Origin: CAWHQZ01 sp963831645
Lineage (GTDB): Bacteria > Pseudomonadota > Alphaproteobacteria > Rhizobiales > Aestuariivirgaceae
DNA: 64,000 nt
Reading direction: 5' to 3'
NCBI GenBank assembly: GCA_963831645.1
Contig: CAWHQZ010000008.1
Coordinates: 62,001 to 126,000, forward strand
The stretch's first letter is position 1, and each line of letters starts with the position of its first letter. Under the pieces are notes generated by a model that saw nothing but the letters and a program-made list of their open reading frames with translations, was not told the origin of the DNA and ran no database searches. Positions 56,560 to 64,000 of this stretch are shown here, piece after piece. Made by a program: the position numbers and the translations under genes.

Positions 56560-57402
56560 ATGACTTCAAAAAACGGTCCCCTTCGGCAGATTTTGTCTCT
56601 GCTCGTCAAGGCCAACATCAAGCTCAACTCGGTCATCTCCGATATCACCGGCGCGAGCGGGTGGGCGATGATCGAGGCGCTGATCGCCGGCGAGACCGAT
56701 CCGGAGAAGCTGGCCGGGCTCGCCCATCGGCGGATCAAAACACCGCCCGCCTTGCTGCGCGAGGCGCTGCGCGGCCGGGTGAGCAAGCACCATCGCTTCC
56801 TGTTGCGCCTGCATCAGCAGCAGATCGTGGCGCTCAATGCGGCGATCGCCGAGATCGATCGCGAGGTCGAGGCCAACATCGCGCCCTTTCGCACCGCCAT
56901 CTCGCTGCTGATCACCATTCCCGGGATCAACTCCCTCAGTTCCCGGGGGATCCTCGCCGAGATCGGCACCGACATGAGCCGGTTTGCCACCGCGGGGCAT
57001 CTAATCTCCTGGGGCGGGTTCTGTCCCGGCAACGACGAGAGTGCCGGCAAGCGCCGATCCAATCGGATGCGCAAGGGCGCACCGTGGCTGAAGACGACCC
57101 TGATCCAGTGCGCCTGGGCCGCGGTGCGCAAGAACGGCAGCTACCTCCAGGCGCAGTTCCATCGCCTGCGCGCTCGCCGCGGCGCCAAGAAGGCCATCGC
57201 CGCGGTCGCCGCCTCCATGCTCACCGCGGCCTATCACATGCTCAAGGACGGCACCCTCTATCAGGATCTCGGAGCCGATCACTTCGACCGAACCGCCAAG
57301 CCGGCCCAAACCAGGCGCCTCATCGCTCGGCTGCAAAACCTCGGCTATCAGGTCCAGATCACGCCGGCTGCCGCATGACTCGCGGCTTTGTTTCTTGCTA
57401 GC
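56560..57402 (+). mobile_element. IS110-family transposase, 5'-truncated (copy 2)
   Basis: Open frame of 272 residues (56560-57378) that is the C-terminal two-thirds of an IS110/IS116/IS902 transposase: LVKANIKLNSVISDITGASG, PPALLREALRGRVSKHHRFL, LITIPGINSLSSRGILAEIG, HLISWGGFCPGNDESAGKRR, YHMLKDGTLYQDLGADHFDR. The N-terminal RuvC-like DEDD domain (about 120-150 residues) is missing, so the start codon is fortuitous. Ends at GTTTCTTGCTAGC, the same outer end as copy 1. Confidence 0.88.
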
Positions 57403-57410
57403 TGTCTGTT

Positions 57411-59066
57411 TCAGCGCGCGAACTGCTTGTATTTGATGCGTTTCGGTAGCACCGCATCCTCGCCCAGGCGGCGCTTCTTGTCCTCCTCGTATTCCTGAAA
57501 GTTGCCCTCGAACCACTCGGCATGGCTGTCGCCTTCGAAGGCCAGAATGTGCGTCGCCAGCCGGTCGAGAAACATCCGGTCGTGGCTGATGATGACCGCA
57601 CAGCCGGCGAAGTCCTCCAGCGCCTCCTCGAGCGCCGCCAGAGTCTCGGTATCGAGATCGTTCGTGGGTTCGTCGAGCAGCAGCACATTGGCGCCCGACT
57701 TGAGTATCTTGGCGAGATGCACGCGGTTGCGCTGGCCGCCCGACAACGTGCCGACTTTCTGCTGCTGGTCGGGACCGCGGAAATTGAAAGATGACGTATA
57801 GGCGCGCGAATTGACCTCACGCTTGCCGAGGTGGAGAACATCGTTGCCGCCCGAGATCTCCTCCCATACCGTCTTGTCGGCGTCGAGGGTATCCCGGCTC
57901 TGGTTGACATAGCCCAGGACCACGCCTTCACCGGTTCGCAGCGAGCCGGCGTCGGGCGGTTCTTCACCGGTGAGCATGCGAAACAGCGTGGTTTTTCCCG
58001 CCCCGTTGGGTCCGATCACGCCCACGATCCCGCCTGGCGGCAGCTTGAAGGAAAGATCGTCGATGAGCAGCCTTTCGCCGTAGCCTTTGGCCAACCGGTC
58101 AGCCTCGATGACGATGTTGCCGAGCCGCGGCCCCGCCGGAATGACGATTTGCGCCTGGCTCGACTGCAGCCTGGCTTCGTTGGCCTTGACCAGCTCCTCA
58201 TAGGCCTTGTAGCGCGCCTTCGACTTGGCCTGACGGGCCCGTGGACTGGCAGCGATCCACTCCCGTTCCCGCTCTATGACTTTCAGACGCGCCAAATCCT
58301 CACGCGCTTCCTGGGCAAACCGTTTGGCTTTCTGCCCGAGATAGGCCGAGTAGTTGCCTTCGTAGGGAATCCCCCGCCCTCGATCGAGCTCCAGAATCCA
58401 ACCCGTAACGTTGTCGAGGAAATACCGGTCGTGCGTGACGATGAGGATCGCGCCCGGGTAGTCGCGCAAGTGATGCTCGAGCCACTGCACGGACTCCGCA
58501 TCGAGGTGGTTGGTCGGCTCGTCAAGCAGCAGGAGGTCCGGTTTGCGTAACAAGAGCTGGGTGAGCGCCACCCGCCGGCGTTCACCGCCGGAAAGCGTGT
58601 CGATGCCGGTATCGCCCGGCGGGCAGCGCATTGCATCCATCGCTTGTCCGACCTGGGATTCGAGGTCCCACAGGTTCTGTCCGTCGATGATGTCCTGCAG
58701 CTTTCCCGCCTTCTCCGCGTTCTCCTCGGAATAGTCGATCATCAGCGCATTGTATTCATCGAGGATTGCCTTCTTGCCGGCCACCCCGGTCATGACGTTG
58801 CCCATGACGTTGAGCGCCGGATCGAGCTCGGGTTCCTGGGCGAGAAATCCCACGCTGGCGCCCTCGGCGACCCACGCTTCACCGATGAAATCCGTATCGA
58901 GGCCGGCCATTACCCGCAAAAGGGTCGACTTGCCCGAGCCGTTGGGGCCGAGCACCCCGATCTTGGCGTCGGGATAGAACGAGAGATTGATGTTCTCCAG
59001 CACCTTCTTGCCGCCGGCATACGCCTTCGTGAGGCTGTGCATGTGGTAGACGAACTGGCGCGCCAT
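57411..59066 (-). CDS. ettA: Energy-dependent translational throttle protein EttA (ABC-F)
   Basis: 551 residues, two ABC domains and no membrane part. Domain 1: GPNGSGKSTLLRVMAGLD, LSGGERRRVALTQLLL, LLLLDEPTNHLDAESVQW. The arm and linker KAKSKARYKAYEELVKANEA are typical of EttA. Domain 2: GPNGAGKTTLFRMLTGEE, LSGGQRNRVHLAKIL, VLLLDEPTNDLDTETLAAL. EttA binds the ribosomal E site and gates the first elongation step according to ATP level. Intact. Confidence 0.95.
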   Translation of the reverse strand: MARQFVYHMHSLTKAYAGGKKVLENINLSFYPDAKIGVLGPNGSGKSTLLRVMAGLDTDFIGEAWVAEGASVGFLAQEPELDPALNVMGNVMTGVAGKKAILDEYNALMIDYSEENAEKAGKLQDIIDGQNLWDLESQVGQAMDAMRCPPGDTGIDTLSGGERRRVALTQLLLRKPDLLLLDEPTNHLDAESVQWLEHHLRDYPGAILIVTHDRYFLDNVTGWILELDRGRGIPYEGNYSAYLGQKAKRFAQEAREDLARLKVIEREREWIAASPRARQAKSKARYKAYEELVKANEARLQSSQAQIVIPAGPRLGNIVIEADRLAKGYGERLLIDDLSFKLPPGGIVGVIGPNGAGKTTLFRMLTGEEPPDAGSLRTGEGVVLGYVNQSRDTLDADKTVWEEISGGNDVLHLGKREVNSRAYTSSFNFRGPDQQQKVGTLSGGQRNRVHLAKILKSGANVLLLDEPTNDLDTETLAALEEALEDFAGCAVIISHDRMFLDRLATHILAFEGDSHAEWFEGNFQEYEEDKKRRLGEDAVLPKRIKYKQFAR

Positions 59067-59138
59067 TGGGGGGACCCTTGCCTCTGGGTGTGATCCAGCC
59101 GGAGATGGAAGCGCGTCGCTTCTAGAGCATGTTCCGAA

Positions 59139-59216
59139 AAAGTGGAATCACTTTGGCGACAAGCGAGCTGCCAGTTCGTGTTCGAAAGTCGGTGTCTGGC
59201 GAAGTGATTTCCACTT
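59139..59216. repeat. Rhizobiales-type dispersed inverted repeat
   Basis: TCTAGAGCATGTTCCGAAAA leads into an imperfect inverted repeat: AAGTGGAATCACTTTGGCGA on the left, and TCTGGCGAAGTGATTTCCAC on the right, with about 30 bases between. The GAGCATGTTCCGAAAAAGTGG string is the hallmark of intergenic repeats found in many Rhizobiales genomes. It lies between ettA and vapB; no gene is seen in 59067-59299. Confidence 0.6.
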
Positions 59217-59299
59217 GTCAGAAAGCCGCCAGCCTAGAATTTTCAACTCGGTTGCCATAAATATTCTTTTATGGTTTTATGCAAACTTGAGACACTCGA

Positions 59300-59560
59300 A
59301 TGAAGACCACCGTTGAAATACCTGACGATCTGTACCGTCGAGCCAAGGCGGAGGCGGCGCTACGCGGCCGCAGGCTCAGGGATTTAGTCGAGGAGGGATT
59401 GCGGCTCGTTCTCGATGCTCCACGCAAGACAGGTCGCCACCGCAGCGTTGCGACTCTGATGAAACCTACCCGCGGGGCGATCAACTCCGGAATTCCAGAC
59501 CTCGCTTCGAATCCGGAGCATCTCGCGGGCTTTGGCCGCGGTGACCGCCGCCATCGTTGA
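59300..59560 (+). CDS. VapB-type antitoxin
   Basis: 86 residues. MKTTVEIPDDLYRRAKAEAA then LRDLVEEGLRLVLDAP is the ribbon-helix-helix DNA-binding start of a VapB; the tail neutralises VapC. Overlaps the PIN toxin gene by about 20 bases. AT-rich DNA (TATTCTTTTATGGTTTTATG) just upstream probably holds the promoter. Confidence 0.85.
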   Translation: MKTTVEIPDDLYRRAKAEAALRGRRLRDLVEEGLRLVLDAPRKTGRHRSVATLMKPTRGAINSGIPDLASNPEHLAGFGRGDRRHR

Positions 59561-59960
59561 TACGGGACCGCTCGTCGCTTTTCTCGACCGGGCGGAGCAG
59601 CACCACGTTTGGGTCGCCGAGCGCATCGAGGACTTCGAAGCGCCGCTCCTCGTATGTGAACCGGTGCTCGCGGAGGCGATGTACCTGCTCTCGCGGTACG
59701 CGAGGGCGCAGGACGCCCTGTTTGAGCTCCTCCAAAATGGCGCGCTCAGCGTCGCGTTTCAGATCGATGACCATATCGGTGCGCTGCGCAAGTTGCTTCA
59801 AAAATATCGAAACACGCCGATGTCGCTTGCCGATGCATGTATTGTGCGAATGGCTGAAATCCATGATCGGCATTCCGTCCTGACACTGGATTCCGATTTT
59901 TTGGTCTATCGAAAGCATGGCCGAACTTCGCTCACGCTTGTTCATCCGGCGGTGCAGTAG
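59541..59960 (+). CDS. VapC-type PIN-domain toxin
   Basis: 139 residues from the GTG at 59541 (a TTG at 59532 is also open). PIN catalytic acids: IVDTGPLVAFLDRAEQHH (first Asp), CEPVLAEAMYLLSRY (Glu), PMSLADACIVRMAEIHD (Asp) and LTLDSDFLVYRKHGR (Asp). RNase cutting tRNA or rRNA in known relatives. Complete and in frame, so this TA pair is probably active. Confidence 0.88.
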   Translation: MTAAIVDTGPLVAFLDRAEQHHVWVAERIEDFEAPLLVCEPVLAEAMYLLSRYARAQDALFELLQNGALSVAFQIDDHIGALRKLLQKYRNTPMSLADACIVRMAEIHDRHSVLTLDSDFLVYRKHGRTSLTLVHPAVQ

Positions 59961-60033
59961 ACCGGGCGGTGCTTTCAGTCATCGCTCTCTCAATCGGCTT
60001 CGCGCGCAACGGCTGCCCCGGTTCTCAAGGGTC

Positions 60034-62046
60034 TTATGCCAGGGGCGCAGGGCGGCCGATCGCCTCTGCCGTCACCGTCGCGGCGAACAGCCCGTCCTCA
60101 TCCACGGCATCCGGTAGCAGTTGTCTGTCGATCCGGATTACGACCTCCGGCTCGCCGGCGCCCATGGCGATCACTGCGGTCCGCGCCAATCGGACCGCAA
60201 CCGCCTGGGCTTCCGCCAGGGCAGGTCGCGGCGCGTCGAACACCAGCGTCCCCTCGCGTGCGTAAACGCGAAATGCGCCGCCGCCATCGCCCGCCACTTC
60301 GATGCGTACGGTTCGCGCAACGACCCCGGTTGCAGCGCCAACGGCGTTGGCGACGTCGCAGTGGGGAGGAAACGCCACATCGCATTTCAGCCGCCGCCCT
60401 ACCTCGGGATAGTAGATGTGCACCGGGGCGCCTACGGCGACAATCGGCACGCTTGGCGAGATCGCAATCCTCGTCATGCCGAGGCCCTCCTCGCCGCGGC
60501 ACACCGCATCGATGATTTCTGCGCCCGTCACGGCCGTCTCCAGTCCGGGCGACAAGGCAGCGTCGAGCAGCACCCACGCCGCGCGACGCACTGTCTCCGA
60601 CCAGACTTCCTGGGCAAAGCGCCGGGTTCGCTCCGCGGTCGGCATTTTCATATCCCGGAAACGAACGGCAAGGGCTGCCGCCTTCTCAGCCGCCGCGCCG
60701 GACCAGTTGCTCTGCAGTCCCAGAACATGGGCTGCGTCCGAAGGCGTGAAGCCGCACACCTGGACGAGGCCCTTTCGTTGCACCGCGGCGACCGCCCGCT
60801 GGGCGCCGGCGCTGACTGCAATCTTCGCCAAGGGGACCGGCGTCGCTGTGACCCGCTTCATGATTTCGTTTTCGCGCTGCGAAAGCCCGCCCGTCTCTTG
60901 CGACACTCCTTTCGCGGCGCCCGCGGGCAGCATAATGAAACGCCCGGCGAGCGAGCTGACCTCGGGATCCGCGAGCTGCGCCCCGAGGACGGCGGTGACT
61001 TCGGGAAACTGCGCCGCCAGCAGGGAAACCGGGACGAGGCGCTGGGGGCCGACGGTCAGTGAGCCGTCGACACCAATGACCACTTCGCTGTCGCCGCCGA
61101 GCCCGACGGTCTTTATGTCGATGGCTTTCACCATCGTGCGCCAGCCGCCGACCTCTGCTCCCTCCTCGGCCACCCGCGGCCTTCCATCCTGGAGAATGCC
61201 GACATCGGTGGTCGTGCCTCCCATGTCGGCCATGATGAAATTTTCACTTCCCGACAGCCACTTCGCTCCGACGACGCTCGCTGCCGGCCCCGACAGCACC
61301 GTCTCGATCGGCCGCGAAGCGACGGTCTCGGCGAGGGCAAGCGTGCCGTCGCCCTTGACGATCATGAGCGGGCAACCGATCCGATGCTCCGCCATGGCCC
61401 GGAACACGGCGTCGATCAGTCTGGAAATGCGCGCGATGAGGCGGGCATTGAGCGCCGTCGTCAAGGCGCGCCGCGGCGCATCGAGAGCCGATGAGAGTTC
61501 GCTGGAGACGCTGACGGGCTTGCCGGTGCGCGCCACGACGATGTCGCGCGCCCGGATCTCGTGCTCCGGGTTGCGCACCGCGAACTGCGCTGCGACCGCG
61601 AAGGCCTCGACCTTGCTTCCGTGTTCGGCGATCGCCCGCTCCAGCGCCGCCTCGTCGAGGGCCGAGCTTTCTTCCCCGTTGTGGTCATGGCCGCCGGCGA
61701 TGACCGCTATCGGCATGCCCGCGAACGCCGCCGCGATGCCACAGCGGGCGACCATCTTTGCATCAAAGCCGATGAGCACGCTCAAGACCGCGGAACCATG
61801 CCCCTCGACAACCGCGTTTGTCGCCATGGTCGTCGATACCGAGACGAGCGAGATTGCCTTTTCGTCAAAGCCATGCGGCAGCGCCGCCACGGCTTTCCCC
61901 ATCGCCTCGCGCACGCCCAGCGCGAGATCGCCCCGGGTCGTCAGGGCCTTTGCCGAAGCGATTACCTGATGGCTGTGTGCGGCGATCACCGCCGCATCGG
62001 TGTAGGTGCCGCCCGTGTCGATGCCGATGAGGAAGGTTTGCTTCAT
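60034..62046 (-). CDS. Hydantoinase/oxoprolinase family protein (HyuA-like, stand-alone)
   Basis: 670 residues. Actin-fold ATPase motifs: FLIGIDTGGTYTDAAVIAAH, VSTTMATNAVVEGHGSAVL, VLSGPAASVVGAKWLSGSEN, FIMADMGGTTTDVGILQDGR. It lacks a HyuB part and no hyuB is next to it, unlike the fused gene at 45-48.7 kb. The two share the fold but little sequence. Substrate unknown; family members act on hydantoins, oxoproline or acetone-like compounds. Intact. Confidence 0.88.
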   Translation of the reverse strand: MKQTFLIGIDTGGTYTDAAVIAAHSHQVIASAKALTTRGDLALGVREAMGKAVAALPHGFDEKAISLVSVSTTMATNAVVEGHGSAVLSVLIGFDAKMVARCGIAAAFAGMPIAVIAGGHDHNGEESSALDEAALERAIAEHGSKVEAFAVAAQFAVRNPEHEIRARDIVVARTGKPVSVSSELSSALDAPRRALTTALNARLIARISRLIDAVFRAMAEHRIGCPLMIVKGDGTLALAETVASRPIETVLSGPAASVVGAKWLSGSENFIMADMGGTTTDVGILQDGRPRVAEEGAEVGGWRTMVKAIDIKTVGLGGDSEVVIGVDGSLTVGPQRLVPVSLLAAQFPEVTAVLGAQLADPEVSSLAGRFIMLPAGAAKGVSQETGGLSQRENEIMKRVTATPVPLAKIAVSAGAQRAVAAVQRKGLVQVCGFTPSDAAHVLGLQSNWSGAAAEKAAALAVRFRDMKMPTAERTRRFAQEVWSETVRRAAWVLLDAALSPGLETAVTGAEIIDAVCRGEEGLGMTRIAISPSVPIVAVGAPVHIYYPEVGRRLKCDVAFPPHCDVANAVGAATGVVARTVRIEVAGDGGGAFRVYAREGTLVFDAPRPALAEAQAVAVRLARTAVIAMGAGEPEVVIRIDRQLLPDAVDEDGLFAATVTAEAIGRPAPLA

Positions 62047-62105
62047 GCTGGATGCCGGCGATCGGGATCGCCGGCGTCACATGAGACCTTTCGGTTACCC
62101 GCGGG

Positions 62106-62654
62106 TCAAGCCTGTCCGGGGAGCTGTGCGTGTGCGGCCGGGCGTGCCGGATCGTGTATTGCAGTACCCGTCGCGACTACCAGGCCGTGGGCGAAAGTGA
62201 GCGCACCCGGCTGGAGCTCGAGTCCCTGAAAGCGCTCCCGTTCAACCGGCCCCGGCAGTTCCAGAGCTGCGGTGGCAGCAGCCGAAAATCCGAACCTGCG
62301 ATAGAAAGACCCATCGCCGACCAGCAGAATGGCGCGATGACCCGAAAGCGCCGCTTCATGGATGGCGTGGCGCATGAGCATCGAACCGATGCCCCTGCCC
62401 TGCATTTCCGGAACAACCGCCAAAGGTCCGAGCAGCACCGCCGGTCCGCCGCTACCGGCGCTGACGTCCCACATCCGCACCGTGCCGACCAGTCTGCTCT
62501 TGTTCCTGGCGGCAAATGAAAGCCCAGGCGAGGGCATGCGGCCCCGCCGCAGCGCCTCGCAGGTCTTGAGAAAGCGCGCCTCGCCGAACACGCGATCGAG
62601 AAGCTGCTCGCGCGCCACCGCGTCCGCAGCGGTTTCATGTCCGATGACCGCCAT
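62106..62654 (-). CDS. GNAT-family N-acetyltransferase (YhbS-like)
   Basis: 182 residues from the ATG at 62654. MAVIGHETAADAVAREQLLD, SFAARNKSRLVGTVRMWDV, LLGPLAVVPEMQGRGIGSML (acetyl-CoA loop QGRGIGS), ILLVGDGSFYRRFGFSAAAT. The target is unknown. It lies between the HyuA-like gene and the decarboxylase, all on one strand, with gaps of 59 and 30 bases, so possibly one transcript. Confidence 0.85.
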   Translation of the reverse strand: MAVIGHETAADAVAREQLLDRVFGEARFLKTCEALRRGRMPSPGLSFAARNKSRLVGTVRMWDVSAGSGGPAVLLGPLAVVPEMQGRGIGSMLMRHAIHEAALSGHRAILLVGDGSFYRRFGFSAAATAALELPGPVERERFQGLELQPGALTFAHGLVVATGTAIHDPARPAAHAQLPGQA

Positions 62655-62684
62655 CGCCGGCACTCCAACCAGTCGATCCGGTTT

Positions 62685-63818
62685 TCAGATGACGTAGGCC
62701 TGCAGCGGCGAGAAGCCGTTGAAGGCGACCGAGGAGTAGGTCGTCGTATAGGCGCCGGCCGCGTCGATCAGCACCTCATCGCCCACCGTCAGCGACAGCG
62801 GCAGGTCATACGGCGTCTTCTCGTAGAGCACGTCGGCCGAATCGCATGTCGGCCCGGCGACCACACAGGGTCCCTTGGCTTCACCGTCGCGCGCCGTAAT
62901 CAGCCTGTAGCGGATCGCTTCCTCCATCGTCTCGGCGAGCCCGCCGAATTTTCCGATGTCGAGAAACACCCAGCGCTTGTCATCGCCGGCCTGCTTCCTG
63001 GAGACCAGCACGACTTCCGCCTTGATGGCGCCCGCCGCCGCGACCATGCCGCGGCCCGGCTCGATGATCGTCTCCGGCAGAGCGTTGCCGAAGTGCTTGC
63101 GGATGGCGCGGTTTATGTATTGGCCGTAGCGCTCCACCGCGGGTATTTCCTTGAGATAGCGGGCGGGGAATCCGCCGCCGAGGTTGACCATCGACAGCGC
63201 GACGCCGCGCTCCGACAGCTGCCTGAACACCCAGGCCGACTGCCTCAGCGCCTTGTCCCAGGCCGGGAGATTGGTCTGCTGCGAGCCGACGTGGAACGAG
63301 ATGCCGTAGGCCTGCAGACCGAGAGCGTGGGCGCGATCGAGAACCTCGACCGCCATGTCGGGAGCACAGCCGAACTTTCGCGACAGCGGCCATTCGGCGC
63401 CTTCGCCGTCGGAGAGAACCCGGCAGAACACCCGTGCTCCCGGTGCGGCGCGGGCGATTTTCTCCACTTCGCCCACGCAATCCACGGCGAACAGGGCAAT
63501 CCCCAGCTCATGGGCGCGCGCGATGTCGCGCTCCTTCTTGATCGTATTGCCGTAGGAGATGCGGTCGGGGGTTGCGCCGGCCGTGAGCGCCAGCTCGATC
63601 TCCCTTACCGAGGCAGTGTCGAAGGACGAGCCGAGACCGGCGAGAAGACCGAGTATTTCCGGCGCCGGGTTTGCCTTGACCGCGTAGAAAATACGGGTGT
63701 CCGGCATGGCCCGCGCAAAAGCCAGGTAGTTGTCGCGAACTACATCGAGATCGACAACCAGACACGGCCCCTCCGGGCGTCGGTGCGCAAGAAAGTCCAG
63801 AATGCGTTGCGTTGCCAT
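62685..63818 (-). CDS. Ornithine/lysine decarboxylase, PLP group IV (alanine-racemase fold)
   Basis: 377 residues from the ATG at 63818, preceded by GGAGGAAA. PLP lysine in FYAVKANPAPEILGLLAGLG; TDTASVREI-like substrate loop as FDTASVREIELALTAG; ISYGNTIKKERDI; AYGISFHVGSQQTNLPAWDK; LGGGFPARY; IEPGRGMVA; GPTCDSADVL with the catalytic Cys near the end; FNGFSPLQAYV. This is the alphaproteobacterial type, making putrescine (and cadaverine) for polyamine synthesis. A structured leader precedes it. Confidence 0.9.
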   Translation of the reverse strand: MATQRILDFLAHRRPEGPCLVVDLDVVRDNYLAFARAMPDTRIFYAVKANPAPEILGLLAGLGSSFDTASVREIELALTAGATPDRISYGNTIKKERDIARAHELGIALFAVDCVGEVEKIARAAPGARVFCRVLSDGEGAEWPLSRKFGCAPDMAVEVLDRAHALGLQAYGISFHVGSQQTNLPAWDKALRQSAWVFRQLSERGVALSMVNLGGGFPARYLKEIPAVERYGQYINRAIRKHFGNALPETIIEPGRGMVAAAGAIKAEVVLVSRKQAGDDKRWVFLDIGKFGGLAETMEEAIRYRLITARDGEAKGPCVVAGPTCDSADVLYEKTPYDLPLSLTVGDEVLIDAAGAYTTTYSSVAFNGFSPLQAYVI

Positions 63819-63960
63819 GGCTTTCCTCCAAGCAGTTTCGCGAGCCGGCACACGCAAGCCCCGGCGCCATGTGGAGCTGCGCCTGGGCTCGCAGTTGCGA
63901 ACCGACTCAAGAGACCGGACAGACAACGGCCTCAGGCCGCTGGCCGCCTTTTTTCTGCCT
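63819..63960 (-). promoter_or_regulatory. Candidate speF-type cis-regulatory RNA leader of the decarboxylase
   Basis: The 140 bases upstream of the start show stem-loops on the transcribed (minus) strand: CGGCCTGAGGCCG, TCGCAACTGCGA, and a GC-rich block with GGCGCAGCTCCACATGGCGC. A CTCCA in that block can pair with the TGGAG of the ribosome site (TTGGAGGAAAG), which would hide it. Alphaproteobacterial ornithine decarboxylase genes are known to carry the speF RNA motif here. Assignment is by position and recalled pattern, not by a covariance search. Confidence 0.5.
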
Positions 63961-64000
63961 TGGCTTGGTAGGGTTTCCCCGTCCGCACTGCCGGCAAGGA

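Noticed and set aside
53247..57402. Active composite transposon
   Set aside because: Both IS110 copies lack the catalytic N-terminal half, one has a 4-base duplication, and no target duplication is visible.
63900..63960. Rho-independent terminator on the plus strand (GC hairpin then TTTTTT)
   Set aside because: No plus-strand gene precedes it; the hairpin is better explained as part of the minus-strand leader of the decarboxylase.
1..64000. CRISPR arrays, tRNA or rRNA genes
   Set aside because: Scanned for regular direct repeats, tRNA T-arm motifs and rRNA cores on both strands; none found, though a short or odd tRNA could be missed by eye.

Overview
The window looks like a chromosomal segment of an alphaproteobacterium, most likely Hyphomicrobiales (Rhizobiales). 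It is GC-rich. It carries a dcw cell-wall/division cluster in the order usual for that group, a class A RNase P RNA beside rsmH, an ArsR-methyltransferase regulator next to metF, a speF-like leader before an ornithine-type decarboxylase, and a Rhizobiales-style intergenic repeat. I see no rRNA, tRNA or CRISPR array. Genus cannot be told from sequence alone.

Layout. 1-18.1 kb (minus strand): rsmH-ftsL-ftsI-murE-murF-mraY-murD-ftsW-murG-murC-murB-ddl-ftsQ-ftsA, tightly packed and intact, but with no mraZ at the front and no ftsZ at the end; a RecQ-family helicase follows ftsA. 18.2-18.64 kb: rnpB. 18.8-25.6 kb: an accessory island with a ribbon-helix-helix/nucleotidyltransferase fusion plus HEPN toxin, a membrane methyltransferase, ParDE, a SNF2 helicase with a SWIM zinc-finger partner, and a zinc-ribbon methyltransferase. 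25.6-34.3 kb: a GntR regulator divergent from a catabolic and transport operon (SDR, Zn-alcohol dehydrogenase, PotD/A/B/C-like ABC transporter, enolase-superfamily enzyme, second SDR). Every gene of that operon is recognisable but broken by many single-base indels. 34.3-36.2 kb: toxin-antitoxin cluster (TacAT-like, lone VapB, HigBA-like). 36.2-39.1 kb: tctCBA tricarboxylate transporter. 39.3-43.8 kb: conserved hypothetical, AmiD-like amidase, TerB/DnaJ protein, EamA transporter, aldo/keto reductase, small membrane protein. 44.1-44.8 kb: HigBA. 45.1-48.7 kb: fused 5-oxoprolinase-type HyuA-HyuB. 48.7-51.6 kb: PlsC-like acyltransferase, metF, ArsR-methyltransferase. 51.9-53.25 kb: two MlaC-like genes. 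53.25-57.4 kb: patatin, DUF1993 and YCII genes bracketed by inverted IS110-type fragments. 57.4-63.8 kb: ettA, VapBC, stand-alone HyuA-like protein, GNAT, ornithine/lysine decarboxylase with structured leader.

How the genes work together. The first 18 kb makes the soluble and lipid-linked peptidoglycan precursors and the septal synthase and division proteins. The accessory parts contain seven toxin-antitoxin loci or remnants, several with palindromic candidate operators. The 26-34 kb and 36-39 kb blocks are uptake and catabolism units for sugar-acid- or carboxylate-like substrates (inferred). metF with its ArsR-methyltransferase partner is a methionine-cycle unit controlled by a candidate operator at 51665-51684.

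Quality caveat. Single-base frameshifts are dense at 26.7-34.2 kb and scattered at 19-23, 37.7-38.7, 42.05 and 48.2-48.5 kb, while the dcw block has none that I can see. Most broken genes look like poorly polished sequence rather than old pseudogenes. I list them as pseudogene because the reading frame as given is broken.
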